Positions 15,028 to 24,112 of a stretch of DNA of 37,319 nt are shown here, in pieces. The stretch is from Gammaproteobacteria bacterium (GTDB taxonomy: Bacteria > Pseudomonadota > Gammaproteobacteria > Xanthomonadales > Xanthomonadaceae). Location of the stretch: NCBI GenBank assembly GCA_025352045.1, contig JANXUD010000110.1:1-37319 (forward strand). The letters run 5' to 3'. The notes under the pieces were generated by a model that saw only the letters and a list, made by a program, of their open reading frames with translations, was not told where the DNA came from and did not search any database. How positions within the stretch are numbered: the stretch's first letter is position 1; each line of letters opens with the position of its first letter. Made by a program: the position numbers and the translations under genes.

Positions 15028-17580
15028 TCAACCGGTCGTGCGGGCGTCCGCCGCACCGACCGTCTTGGTGATGGTGTGGCGCAACTCGCGGCTGAGGACG
15101 AGCTTGGCGTCCTTTTCCCAGGCGTTCAGGCGCGCGTCGAAATCGAGCTTTCCCTCCGGCGTGGTCCAGACCAGGCGCAGGTCGCGCAGCTTGCCGATGA
15201 AGCCGCGGAACAGCGTCTTGTCGAAGAACTCCGGCGCCGCCGGCGCATACAGCAGCGACAGGCGCTGCGCCGACAAGTGGCACAGCGTCTCCAGTTCGCC
15301 GGCGGACAGCACGCCGGGGCCGTTCTTCACCAGCGTGGTGATGGCGATGAAATAGCGCTCGAACGCCTGCTGCAGGCTGTGCGCGATGGCGCGCAGGCGG
15401 AACACCTCGTCGGTCTGGCCCGGGCCGCGGGACAGGATGCCGCCGTCCTCGTCGTTGACCGGATGCAACAGGCCTTCGGCGACGAACATGTCCATGGTGG
15501 CATCCAGGCGCTCGGCAAAGGCGTCCTCGGTCCAGGGCAGGAACAGCTCGTCCTGGATGAAGGGATAGATGGTGCGCCCCAGGCGCAGCACGCCCGCGCG
15601 CGACAGGCGGCGGTTGTTCTGGAAGCACAAGGCCACCCAGGCCGCGGCGCTGAACAGGTGCAGCACGTTGTTGCGCGCATAGCTCTGCAGTACTGCGATC
15701 TCGCCCTCCAGGCTGATCACGTCGCCCAGCGGATGCGCGCGCCGCGCCAGCACGCCCAGCTTCTCGCCGTAGGCGATGATCTCGGCCGGCTCCTGCGCGG
15801 TGACGGTGACACGGTCGGAATACGGCAGCAGGGCGAGCAGCTTCTTGGACAGCGCCAGCTGCTCCAGCAAGTCGGATTCGGCCATCGCGTGCTTGGGCGT
15901 GGACAGCAGCGCGATCGCCAGCAGGTTGACCGGGTTCACGTCGGCGGCGCGGTTGATGTTGACCTGGATGCGCTGCGCCACCTCGTCCACCACGTCGCTG
16001 AACCAGGCCGGCTTGTCCTCGGCCATCTGCGCGCGCCAGTCGGGGTCGCAGTCGGCCAGCACGTCCTCCATGCGCACCGGCTCGCCGAAGTTGACCGTCA
16101 CCTTGCCGTAGTGCGAGCGCAGGATCTCGGCGACGCCGCGCAGCAGGGCCCAGACCGATTCCTTCGGCTTGGGCTGGCCGGTGAGCTCGTCCAGGTAGCT
16201 CTTGCCCTCGATCAGCTTCTCGTAGCCGATGTACACCGGCTGGAACACCACCGGCCGGCGCGGCGCGCGCAGGAAGGCGCGCAGGGTCATCGCGATCATG
16301 CCGCCCTTGGGCGGCAGCAGGCGGCCGGTGCGCGAGCGCCCGCCCTCGATGAAGTACTCCAGCGAGAACCCCTCGCCGACCAGCTGCGCCACGTATTCGG
16401 AAAACACCGCCGCGTACAGGGCGTTGGCCTTGAAGCTGCGGCGCAGGAAGAAGGCGCCGCCCTTGCGCAGGATCGGCCCGACCACCGGCAGGTTGAGGTT
16501 GTCGCCGGCGGCGATGTGCGGCGGCACGATGCCGTGCTGGTAGAGCAGGTAGCTCAGCAGCAAATAGTCCATGTGCGAACGGTGGCAGGGAACGTAGACG
16601 ATCTCGTGCCCGGGCGCCACCTGCTTGAGCTTGTCCAGGTGGTGGATGGTGACGCCGTCGTAGATGCGGTTCCAGAAGCCGGTCAGCACGAAGCTCAGGG
16701 AACGCACCACGGGGTTGGAATAGTCGGCGGCGATTTCCCAGGCGAAGGCATGCGCCTTCTTGTACGCGTCCAGGTACTCGCTGCCGTCCTTGCGTGCCTG
16801 GTCGGTGATCGCCTTGCGCACCGGGTCGGAGTCGAGCACGCGGTCCACCAGCAGGCGGCGCGTGCTCAGGTCGGGCCCGATCACGGCGCTGCGGATGCGG
16901 TGGAAGTGCGCGCGCAGCACGCGCGAGGTCTTGCGAACGGTGCGTTCGTGCGGCAGTTCCTCGGCCAGGATGTCGCGCACCCGGAAGCTGGGCGAGAACT
17001 GCACCACCGTGTCGCGGCCGTTGAGCAGGATGGCCAGCAGCCGGCGGAAACGACCAACCAGCGCCCAGTGCTCGGAGAACAGCACCGAGAACCAGCCCGA
17101 CTGCCGGACCGGCGCCCGCCCCACGAAGATGGCGACCGGCACCAGCTGGACGTCCAGCTCGGGCGTGAGCCGGTGCGCCATGATCAGGCGCGACAGGGCC
17201 TGCGAGTAACTCTTCGTGCGCGGCCCCTGGGTGACGCCGGCGCCGCGCCGCGACAGCGCAACATAGGCGCGCTTGCGGCCGAGCGGATCGCCCGGCAGCG
17301 GCGCGAAGGGCGAGGGCAGGCCGGCCTCGCGGCAGGCGCGGTCCAGGATCAGCGCGTTCGACAGGCCGTAGTGCTCGAGCACGTAGCAGACCGGGCGGTC
17401 GAGCACGAACGGCGGCACGTTGGGCTCGCGCTTGATCACGATCCAGGGCGCGAGGATGCGTTCCATGAGCCGCACCCACCACGGCGGCCGCGCCAGTTGC
17501 ACGTGCACCGGATGCACCGGCGACGGCGGCGGGGTGGCGCCTTCGGGCGGCACCAGCGGAAGCTCGGGTTGTTCGGTCAT
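15028..17580 (-). CDS. plsB: Glycerol-3-phosphate 1-O-acyltransferase
   Basis: PlsB acylates sn-glycerol 3-phosphate at position 1, the first committed step of phospholipid synthesis, at the inner membrane. The product has 850 residues, the usual length for the large PlsB form. Acyltransferase motifs are clear: block I HRSHMD at residues 333-338 (catalytic His333, Asp338), block II around GAFFLRRSF, block III EGGRSRTG at 412-419, and block IV around RPVVFQPVYIGYE. The start ATG overlaps the stop of the upstream lipoprotein gene (ATGA). Confidence 0.95.
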   Translation of the reverse strand: MTEQPELPLVPPEGATPPPSPVHPVHVQLARPPWWVRLMERILAPWIVIKREPNVPPFVLDRPVCYVLEHYGLSNALILDRACREAGLPSPFAPLPGDPLGRKRAYVALSRRGAGVTQGPRTKSYSQALSRLIMAHRLTPELDVQLVPVAIFVGRAPVRQSGWFSVLFSEHWALVGRFRRLLAILLNGRDTVVQFSPSFRVRDILAEELPHERTVRKTSRVLRAHFHRIRSAVIGPDLSTRRLLVDRVLDSDPVRKAITDQARKDGSEYLDAYKKAHAFAWEIAADYSNPVVRSLSFVLTGFWNRIYDGVTIHHLDKLKQVAPGHEIVYVPCHRSHMDYLLLSYLLYQHGIVPPHIAAGDNLNLPVVGPILRKGGAFFLRRSFKANALYAAVFSEYVAQLVGEGFSLEYFIEGGRSRTGRLLPPKGGMIAMTLRAFLRAPRRPVVFQPVYIGYEKLIEGKSYLDELTGQPKPKESVWALLRGVAEILRSHYGKVTVNFGEPVRMEDVLADCDPDWRAQMAEDKPAWFSDVVDEVAQRIQVNINRAADVNPVNLLAIALLSTPKHAMAESDLLEQLALSKKLLALLPYSDRVTVTAQEPAEIIAYGEKLGVLARRAHPLGDVISLEGEIAVLQSYARNNVLHLFSAAAWVALCFQNNRRLSRAGVLRLGRTIYPFIQDELFLPWTEDAFAERLDATMDMFVAEGLLHPVNDEDGGILSRGPGQTDEVFRLRAIAHSLQQAFERYFIAITTLVKNGPGVLSAGELETLCHLSAQRLSLLYAPAAPEFFDKTLFRGFIGKLRDLRLVWTTPEGKLDFDARLNAWEKDAKLVLSRELRHTITKTVGAADARTTG

Positions 17581-18506
17581 CGCGCGGGCGCGGCCGGGGC
17601 GGACGGCGCCCGGGTGGCCGTCGGCGGGACAGGCAGTGGGCGCCGCGCCTTGGCGAGGTCGGCTTCGGCCTGGGTCACCGCGTCATAGCTGTACCAGCGG
17701 CCGTCACGGCGCAGCAGTTCCATCTCGAAGCGCACGCTCTGGCCGAGCAGCGGATAGCTGACCTCGACCGTGGCCCGGTCGCCGTGGGCATCGACCAGGC
17801 GGGCGCTGAGCGCCGCCAGCGAGCCGTCAGCGTCCAGCCCGTAGATGCGAGCCATCTGCTTGAGACCAGCCAGCGCCTGGCCAGCCTTCTCGAGCGAGGG
17901 AATCATGTCGAGCTCGCGGCTGGCCTCCAGGGTGGGCAGGTTGAGCTGGCGCGCCGTGGCCACGAGCACCCTGATCGCCGCCCGGGCACGGCTTCGGTCG
18001 GACAGCAGCTGGGGCGTCATCCAGCCCAGCAGGGCGGCACTGACGGCCTTGGCGTGGACCTTCTCGGAGGGGCTGAGGTGGCCGTTGGCCTGGATGAGGC
18101 CATTGGCCAACATGCCGCCAGTGGCCTGCATCAGCGGCCATTGTGCGCCGATTTCGCGGTCAAACTTTTTCATCTTGGCGTTGAAGTCGCGGAACAGGGC
18201 GGTTTCCGCGTCCGCTGCGGTGAGCCGCTGCATCCACTTCGCATAATCTTCCCGTTGCTTCTGGGTCGGGGCGGGCCCTGCGGCGCGATGCGCATGCCAG
18301 TGCGCCTCGACCTGGGCATGCAGGGCCGGCGGCATGGACAGCCGCGAGTAGCGCACCAGGTCGTTCTGGCGCAGGGCGTCGGCCATGCCGCGCACGGCCG
18401 CCACCGGGTCGCCCGGGGCGACCACCTCGCGCCGGCAGCTTGCCAGCACGGCGAACAGCGCCAGGCAGGCGAGCAGCAGGAGGGCGGGGACGCGGAAACG
18501 CGGCAT
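17577..18506 (-). CDS. Putative lipoprotein coupled to plsB
   Basis: I do not recognise a named family for this 309-residue protein. It has an N-terminal hydrophobic stretch with the lipobox LASC (Cys24), so it is probably an exported lipoprotein. The body is mostly helical, with a region (about 30-110) resembling generic stress-response lipoproteins that start with a short cystatin-like segment. The C-terminal half reads like a small beta domain (RATVEVSYPLLGQSVRFEMELLRRDGRWYSYD), and an Ala/Pro tail follows. It overlaps plsB by 4 nt and precedes it, so both are translated from one message. A role in envelope lipid homeostasis is inference from that position only. Confidence 0.75.
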   Translation of the reverse strand: MPRFRVPALLLLACLALFAVLASCRREVVAPGDPVAAVRGMADALRQNDLVRYSRLSMPPALHAQVEAHWHAHRAAGPAPTQKQREDYAKWMQRLTAADAETALFRDFNAKMKKFDREIGAQWPLMQATGGMLANGLIQANGHLSPSEKVHAKAVSAALLGWMTPQLLSDRSRARAAIRVLVATARQLNLPTLEASRELDMIPSLEKAGQALAGLKQMARIYGLDADGSLAALSARLVDAHGDRATVEVSYPLLGQSVRFEMELLRRDGRWYSYDAVTQAEADLAKARRPLPVPPTATRAPSAPAAPAR

Positions 18507-18585
18507 CGGGGCTCGAATCGGGCAGGGACGGGAAATCTAGCAGATCGGCCTGAACGGCCAACCCGCCAGCCCGGCCCGGGCCGGC

Positions 18586-19494
18586 TCAGTAGCGCAGTGC
18601 GCCTAGCTTGGCGGCGCGACGCTCGGCCGCGGGCGTGGACCAGGCGTTGTTGAACAGCGCCTGCTCCCAGCTGCCGTAGGTCGGGTTGGGCAAGACGAAC
18701 CAGCGCTCGCCGACCCAGCCCAGGTAGGGCCGCACGGCCTGCTCGCGGCCCTGGGGGGTGTTGGCGACGATGGTGACGAAGTCACCCAGCTGGTCGCCGA
18801 ACTGCATCAGCACCCGATGGGTCCTACCAACCAGCTGGCGCCGGCAGTTCTTTTCCGAACCGTCGGCCTCGCAACCGTCGACCACCGTGCCCAGTCCCAG
18901 GAACTGGCTGTCGTCCTTGATCGGGAAGCCGTCCTTGCGCAGGTTGTCCACCGTGGCCGGGCCCTGGTCGGCGGTGCGGTTGGAGATGTAATAGATGGTG
19001 ATGCCGCGCGCGGCGGCGGCGCGCGCGAACTCCAGCGCGCCGGGCACGGGACGCGCCGCGCGTTCCTGGATCCACGCATTCCAGGTGAAGTCGTCGAAGC
19101 CCTTGTCGTCGCGTACCAGGCGGGCCTGGTAGGGCGTGTTGTCGAGCACGGTTTCATCGACATCCACGATGACCGCTGGCGGCAAGCCGGCGGCGATATT
19201 GGCGCGGTCCTCCTTGGGCAGTGCATCCCAGCCCGGCGACTTCAGCGCCCGGTCCAGCTGCATCAGCGCGCCGCGGAAGGCCTGGCCGGCGAGCAGCCGG
19301 AATTCGACCGAGGTCTGCATCCACACGACGGCATTGAGGTTGTCGTTGGCGGCGGGACCGGTGGGCGCGGCAGGCGTGACGGCTTCCGCAGGTGCGCTCG
19401 GCGCGGGCGTGGCGACGGCACGCGTCGGCACGGTGTCGCAACCGGCAAGCAGGGCCAGCAGCAGGGAAGTCGCGAGCAGGGTCGGGCGGATCAT
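18586..19494 (-). CDS. 5'-nucleotidase/acid phosphatase lipoprotein, e(P4)-like (HAD, class B/C-like)
   Basis: This periplasm-facing lipoprotein phosphatase has 302 residues. The signal peptide ends in lipobox LAGC (Cys19), followed by a 30-residue Pro/Ala linker. The HAD catalytic motif is DVDETVLDN with Asp111 as nucleophile and Asp113 as general acid. ITIYYISNRTADQ is motif II, and FVTIVANTPQGR is the later acidic/loop region. NAVVWMQTSVEFR is the N-terminal helix typical of the e(P4)/OmpP4 family, which dephosphorylates nucleotides such as NMN or nicotinamide riboside phosphates in Haemophilus; here the substrate is unknown. It appears to be a single-gene unit. Confidence 0.9.
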   Translation of the reverse strand: MIRPTLLATSLLLALLAGCDTVPTRAVATPAPSAPAEAVTPAAPTGPAANDNLNAVVWMQTSVEFRLLAGQAFRGALMQLDRALKSPGWDALPKEDRANIAAGLPPAVIVDVDETVLDNTPYQARLVRDDKGFDDFTWNAWIQERAARPVPGALEFARAAAARGITIYYISNRTADQGPATVDNLRKDGFPIKDDSQFLGLGTVVDGCEADGSEKNCRRQLVGRTHRVLMQFGDQLGDFVTIVANTPQGREQAVRPYLGWVGERWFVLPNPTYGSWEQALFNNAWSTPAAERRAAKLGALRY

Positions 19495-19623
19495 GGCGGG
19501 TCTCGTGTCGGTCTTGGCGCGGAGCGCGATTGTCTCAAACTTCCGCGATGGGGAAGGGCGACGCGCTGCCCGGATTACGGACGCGCGCGGTCAGGCCGTG
19601 AACAAGCCCGGGCGCGCGCAATG

Positions 19624-20028
19624 TCAGCGCAGCGCGCGGGGTGCGACCGTCACCATCGTCGCCAGCAGGTGCGCGAGCGCCGCCTCGGGATCGGCGCAGC
19701 GGCCGGCGTGCACGGGCGAGGTCTGGATGATCGCGCTGCGCGGCGCTGTGAGCCAATGGAAGCGCGCACGCTGCGGCAGCCGCGCGATCGGGCCGGCATC
19801 GGCGGCGCCGGCGCAGATTGCCGCGAAACCTTCCAGGTGCCGCTGCACGGTCTGCAGGTCGATACCGGGGTCCAGTGCCAGCAGGCGCGCCGGATCGAGC
19901 GCGAAGCGCGCGGCCAGGTACTGCGTGCGCTCGCAGCTCAGCACGATGCCGACATTGACGAACTCGCCGCGCTCGACCCGCGGCACCACGCGGATCACCG
20001 CGTAGTCGTAGCTGTCATGCGCGTGCAT
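19624..20028 (-). CDS. DUF3037 family protein
   Basis: This 134-residue protein matches the DUF3037 pattern: YDYAVIRVVPRVERGEFVNVGIVLSC at the start, then a helical part and FHWLTAPRSAIIQTSPVHAG near the end. The function is unknown. ATG at 20028 lies inside the end of the HipA-like kinase gene (14-nt overlap), so the two are translated together. DUF3037 genes are often seen next to HipA-like kinases, as here. The pairing suggests a partner or regulator of the kinase; this is inference. Confidence 0.85.
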   Translation of the reverse strand: MHAHDSYDYAVIRVVPRVERGEFVNVGIVLSCERTQYLAARFALDPARLLALDPGIDLQTVQRHLEGFAAICAGAADAGPIARLPQRARFHWLTAPRSAIIQTSPVHAGRCADPEAALAHLLATMVTVAPRALR

Positions 20029-20785
20029 GCATCGCCTCCTCGAGGAAGCCGGCGCGGCCGGCCAGCCGCGCCGCGAACCAGGCGGCATAGGCCGCGCGCG
20101 CGGCGTCGGGCGTCGCCAGCGCGGGCGCCTCGCTGCCGAGCCAGGCATCGGGGATATCGGCGAGGATCGCCTGCAGGCAGGCGGGCGTGACGCGCGGCGC
20201 CAGCGCCGCATCCGCATCGGCGAGCGCGCTGGCCGCCGGCAACAGCACGTGGTCCTTGATCATCGGGAAGCGCGACGCCGCGCCGTCCAGGCGGCCATCC
20301 CAGCCGTGGTGGAAATACAGCGCCGCGCCATGGTCGATCAGCCAGGGCTGGCGGTGCCAGAGCAGCAGGTTGGTGTTGCGCGCGGTGCGATCGACATTGC
20401 AGGTGAAGGCGTCGAACCAGACCAGCTGCGAGGCGAAGCTCGGGTCCACGCGATCGACCGCCGGATCGAAGCCCATCGACCCGGGCAGGTAGTCGAGCGC
20501 GAGGTTCATGCCCGCGCTCGCACGGATGAGGTCCTGGATCTCGGGATCGGGTTCGGTGCGCGCCAACTCGGGATCCAGCCCGGCCAGCACGATCTCCGGC
20601 ACCGGCAACCCGAGCGCGCGCGCCAGCTCGCCGGCGACGAGTTCGGCGACCAACGCCTTCGGCCCCTGGCCGGCGCCGCGGAACTTGAGCACGTACAGGC
20701 CCTCGTCGTCGCCTTCGACCACGGCGGGCAGGGAGCCGCCTTCGCGCAGCGGGGTGACGTAGCGGGTGACCGTGATGGTGCGCAA
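20015..20785 (-). CDS. HipA-like kinase family protein (short form)
   Basis: This 256-residue protein has the kinase core of the HipA fold but lacks the usual N-terminal HipA-N1 region. An N-lobe Lys is visible at LKFRG (Lys34). The GAGQGPKALVAELVAGELARALGL helix follows, then a catalytic loop WFDAFTCNVDRTARNTNLL (Asp132, Asn137) and a metal-binding motif LIDHGAAL (Asp151). The protein is therefore likely an active ATP-dependent kinase whose target is unknown. The start is TTG at 20785, chosen because conserved homology starts at TVTRYVTPLREGG and no ATG lies nearby. No Shine-Dalgarno is visible. Downstream overlap with the DUF3037 gene indicates a two-gene unit, 42 bases after rep. Confidence 0.85.
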   Translation of the reverse strand: MRTITVTRYVTPLREGGSLPAVVEGDDEGLYVLKFRGAGQGPKALVAELVAGELARALGLPVPEIVLAGLDPELARTEPDPEIQDLIRASAGMNLALDYLPGSMGFDPAVDRVDPSFASQLVWFDAFTCNVDRTARNTNLLLWHRQPWLIDHGAALYFHHGWDGRLDGAASRFPMIKDHVLLPAASALADADAALAPRVTPACLQAILADIPDAWLGSEAPALATPDAARAAYAAWFAARLAGRAGFLEEAMHARA

Positions 20786-20827
20786 ACGCAGCCCGGGGCG
20801 ATGGCAAGGCGCACAGGATACGCCGGC

Positions 20828-22843
20828 TCAGCCGTCGAAGAAGGCCGCCAGGTCCTTGAGCGCGGCGCGGCCGCGTTCCTTCTTCTGCACTTGCTCGAGC
20901 TCGGGATCGGCGCCATCGCGCTGCAGGTCGCCCGCGGGCAACTCGGCGAAAAAGCGGCTGGGCAGCAGGTTCTGCGTTTCGCCCCAGCGGGCAACCTGCG
21001 CGCCGTGCGAGAGCACCAGGCGCTCCTTGGCACGGGTGATGCCGACGTAGAACAGCCGCCGCTCCTCCTCCAGGCTGCCTTCGGCAACGGCCTGCTCGTG
21101 CGGCAGGGTGCCGTCCTCGCAGCCGACGATGAAGACCACGCGGAATTCCAGCCCCTTGGCGCCGTGCAGGCTCATCAGCCGTACCTGGTCGCCGGGTTCA
21201 CCGCGATCGGCGTGGGTCAGCAAGGCCAGCTGCGCCGCCAGGTCGGCGATGCCGCCGGTGCCGCGCGAGGCATGCGCATCGGCGCGATTACCATGGCGCG
21301 GGCTGTCGAACCATTGGGCGAGTTCGTCCAGGTTTTCCTTGCGGCGCAGGAAGGTCGCGTTGTCCTTGCACTGGGCGCGCAGGGCCGCGAGCAGGCCGGA
21401 GCGCTCGACCAGGTCGCGCACCAGGTCGGCCGGCGCCATGCGCGTGGCGTTCTCGCGCAGCCTGTGCAGGACCTGGCTGAACTCCGCCAGGCCATTGGCC
21501 GCGCGCGGGGTGAGCTGCTTGAGCAGGCTGATGTTGTCGGCCGCCTTCGACAGGGGCTGGTGTGACTGTTGCGCCAGCAGCGCGAGCTTTTCCAGCGTGG
21601 TGGCGCCGACCTCGCGCTTCGGGGAGGCGATCGCGCGCAGGAAGGCCGCGTCGTCGTCGGGGTTGGCGAGCACGCGCAACCAGCTCAGCGCGTCCTTGAC
21701 TTCGGCGCGCTCGAGGAAGGCGGTGCCGCCGCTGAGGTGGTAGGGCACGCGCAACAATTGCAGCGCCTTCTCCAGCGGCCGCGACTGGTGGTTGCCGCGG
21801 AACAGGATGGCGAACTCGTTCCAGGGGATCTCCTTGGCCACGTGCAGGTAGGAAATCTCCGCGGCCACGCGCTCGGCCTCGTGCGCATTGTCCTTGCAGG
21901 CCCACACGCGCACGGCCTCGCCATCGCCGTGCTGGCTCCAGAGTTTCTTCGGATGCGCGTGCGGGTTGTTGGCGATCAGCGTGTTGGCGCAGCGCAGGAT
22001 GCGCGCGCTGCAGCGGTAGTTCTGCTCGAGCTTGACCACCTTCAGCGCCGGGTAGTCCGTGGCCAGGGTGTCGAGGTTCTCGGGATTGGCGCCGCGCCAG
22101 GCATAGATGCTCTGGTCGTCGTCGCCCACGCAGGTCAACGCGCCACGCGGGCCCGCGAGCTGCTTGAGCAGGCGGTATTGCGCGCCGTTGGTGTCCTGGC
22201 ATTCGTCCACCAGCAGGTAGCGCAGGCGCTCGCGCCAGGCCGGCGCGAGTTCGGCATCGGTCTCCAGCAACTCGAGCGGAATGCGGATCAGGTCGTCGAA
22301 GTCCACTGCGTTGAAGGTCTGCAGGCGCGATTGGTAGCGCGCGTACAACGCGGCGGCTTCGCGCTCGCGCGCGCTGCGCGCGGCCTCGGCGGCCTGGTCC
22401 GGCGACAGGCCCAGGTTCTTGGCCTTCGAGATCAGCCCGCGCAGGCCCTCGACTACGTCCTTCTTGGCGCCCGGCGGCGCCAGGTCCTTCACCACGCCCA
22501 GCTGGTCGTCGGCATCGAAGATGGAAAAGCCGCGGCGCAGGCCGGCGCGTGCGTGCTCGACCTGCAGGAAGCGCAGGCCCAGCGAGTGGAAGGTCGAGAT
22601 GGTCAGGCCTTCGGCCTTGTCGCCCTTCACGCGTCGCGCCACGCGTTCGCGCATCTCGCGCGCGGCCTTGTTGGTGAAGGTGATGGCGGCGATGTGCCGC
22701 GCCTCGTTGCGGCCGCTGGCGATGAGGTGCGCGATTTTTTCCGTGATGACGCGCGTTTTCCCGCTGCCGGCGCCGGCAAGCACGAGCAGGGGGCCGTCGG
22801 TGTATTCGACGGCGAGGCGCTGGGAGGGATTGAGGCCGGACAT
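20828..22843 (-). CDS. rep: ATP-dependent DNA helicase Rep
   Basis: Rep is a superfamily 1A 3'-5' helicase that helps replication forks through protein blocks. The product has 671 residues, matching E. coli Rep. The start MSGLNPSQRLAVEYTDGPLL leads to Walker A LAGAGSGKTR (residues 22-31). TFTNKAAREM is motif Ia, VDECQDTN is motif II, GDDDQSIYAWRGA is motif III, LEQNYRC is motif IV, LMSLHGAKGLEF is motif V, and VGITRAKERL is motif VI. The pattern HIAAITFTNKAAREM and the length favour Rep over UvrD. It heads the minus-strand run that continues into the HipA-like gene. Confidence 0.93.
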   Translation of the reverse strand: MSGLNPSQRLAVEYTDGPLLVLAGAGSGKTRVITEKIAHLIASGRNEARHIAAITFTNKAAREMRERVARRVKGDKAEGLTISTFHSLGLRFLQVEHARAGLRRGFSIFDADDQLGVVKDLAPPGAKKDVVEGLRGLISKAKNLGLSPDQAAEAARSAREREAAALYARYQSRLQTFNAVDFDDLIRIPLELLETDAELAPAWRERLRYLLVDECQDTNGAQYRLLKQLAGPRGALTCVGDDDQSIYAWRGANPENLDTLATDYPALKVVKLEQNYRCSARILRCANTLIANNPHAHPKKLWSQHGDGEAVRVWACKDNAHEAERVAAEISYLHVAKEIPWNEFAILFRGNHQSRPLEKALQLLRVPYHLSGGTAFLERAEVKDALSWLRVLANPDDDAAFLRAIASPKREVGATTLEKLALLAQQSHQPLSKAADNISLLKQLTPRAANGLAEFSQVLHRLRENATRMAPADLVRDLVERSGLLAALRAQCKDNATFLRRKENLDELAQWFDSPRHGNRADAHASRGTGGIADLAAQLALLTHADRGEPGDQVRLMSLHGAKGLEFRVVFIVGCEDGTLPHEQAVAEGSLEEERRLFYVGITRAKERLVLSHGAQVARWGETQNLLPSRFFAELPAGDLQRDGADPELEQVQKKERGRAALKDLAAFFDG

Positions 22844-22963
22844 GCACCGCCAGTTTACCGGTGCGCCGCCGGTCGCAGCGGCGACGCCGGCAGCGCGCCG
22901 TGGCCGATGAACGGACGGTGGAGCATCCGGCCCGCTGCGCCGGCGCGGCCGGGCGGATTCCTG

Positions 22964-22975
22964 TACCGGCCGGTA
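22964..22975. promoter_or_regulatory. Perfect palindrome upstream of the RND pump genes
   Basis: TACCGGCCGGTA is a 12-base palindrome that overlaps a possible -10 box, TATCAT at 22974-22979, about 30 bases before the pump's first start codon. Location and symmetry fit a small repressor site. No regulator gene lies next to the pump, and a GC-rich 12-base palindrome can arise by chance. Confidence 0.3.
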
Positions 22976-23008
22976 TCATGGTCAGCCCCCTGTTCGCCAA
23001 GGCCGTCC

Positions 23009-24112
23009 ATGCCGAGCCCGACCGCCCGATCCGCCGCGCTGTGCCTGGCGCTGCTTGCGCTGGCCGGCTGTGGCGGCAAGAAGGACGCCGCCACGTCGAC
23101 CGACGCCAAGGCCGCGGCCGCTTCGGTCGCCAGCTTGGCCGTGACCCTGGCCCCGGTGCAGTCGCGCCGCATCGAGCGCGGGGTGGTCGCCTCCGGGCCA
23201 GTCACTGCCTGGGAAGAGATGCAGCTCGGTGTCGAAGTGTCGGGGCTGCGCGTGACCGCCTTGCACGTGGACGTCGGCCAGCGGGTCGCTCGCGGGCAGG
23301 TGCTGCTCGAGCTGGACCACCGGACCCTGGACAGCGAATTGCGGCAGGCCGACGCGGTCCATGCGGAAGCGGCGGCCGGCGTGCAATTGGCGGCGGTGAA
23401 CCTCAAGCGCGGCGATGCCTTGGTGTCGAGCCAGCTGATCAGCGCCAGCGCGCACGACGAGTTGCGCGCGGCCCTGGTGCAGGCGCAGGCGCGCGAGGCG
23501 ACCGCGCGCGCGCAGCGCGACGGCGTGCAACTGCGCCGCGACTTCGCGACCTTGCGCGCGCCCGATGCCGGGGTGATTTCCCGGCGTTTGGTGCAACCCG
23601 GGCAAGTGGTCGCCGCTGGCAGCGAACTGCTGGGACTGATCCGGCAGGGCCGGCTCGAATGGCGGCCCGAGCTGGCCGAGGCGGACCTGGCGCGGGTGTC
23701 GATCGGCGATGCGGTGGCGCTGCACGATCCCACCGGCGCCCCGGTCAGCGGCCGCGTGCGCGCCGTCTCGCCCGGCGTGGACACCGACAAGCGCACCGGC
23801 ACCGCCTACGCCGACCTGCCCGAGCCCGCGGGCCTGAAGGCCGGCGCTTACGTCGAGGGACGCGTGCTCACCAATGCCTCGCCCGGCCTGGTGCTGCCGT
23901 CCGCGGCGGTGGTCGTGCGCGATGGCTATCCCTATGTCTTCACGGTGGATGCGCAGTCGCATGCGCGGCGCGTGCGCATCCACACCGGCGAGCGCGTCGG
24001 CAGCGACGTCGAGGTCCTCGATGGCGTGGCGGCGGGCGACAAGGTGGTGGTGCAGGGCGCCGGCTTCGTCGGCGACGGCGATGCGGTGCGCGTGGTGGTG
24101 GGAGCGCGATGA
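23009..24112 (+). CDS. RND efflux periplasmic adaptor (membrane fusion) lipoprotein
   Basis: This periplasmic adaptor of a tripartite RND efflux pump has 367 residues. The signal peptide ends in lipobox LAGC (Cys21), so it is anchored to the inner membrane by lipid. The first lipoyl half is LHVDVGQRVARGQVLLELD. A helical hairpin (about residues 110-175, rich in Ala, Gln and Arg) follows, then the second lipoyl half TLRAPDAGVISRRLVQPGQVV and a beta-barrel plus membrane-proximal domain ending in VVVQGAGFVGDGDAVRVV. The start ATG gives a signal peptide at once; only a weak AAGG precedes it. It overlaps the pump gene as ATGA. No outer-membrane channel gene lies nearby. Confidence 0.92.
   Translation: MPSPTARSAALCLALLALAGCGGKKDAATSTDAKAAAASVASLAVTLAPVQSRRIERGVVASGPVTAWEEMQLGVEVSGLRVTALHVDVGQRVARGQVLLELDHRTLDSELRQADAVHAEAAAGVQLAAVNLKRGDALVSSQLISASAHDELRAALVQAQAREATARAQRDGVQLRRDFATLRAPDAGVISRRLVQPGQVVAAGSELLGLIRQGRLEWRPELAEADLARVSIGDAVALHDPTGAPVSGRVRAVSPGVDTDKRTGTAYADLPEPAGLKAGAYVEGRVLTNASPGLVLPSAAVVVRDGYPYVFTVDAQSHARRVRIHTGERVGSDVEVLDGVAAGDKVVVQGAGFVGDGDAVRVVVGAR

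Noticed and set aside
14947-17688. 913-codon open frame on plus over plsB
   Set aside because: It is fully antisense to plsB, has no recognisable domain and is rich in His, Arg, Gln and Val, as expected for a shadow frame.
18541-18560. CAGATCGG and CCTGAACGG words resembling the repeat at 1-91
   Set aside because: Only 8-9 bases match and no paired arm is present; not enough to call another repeat copy.
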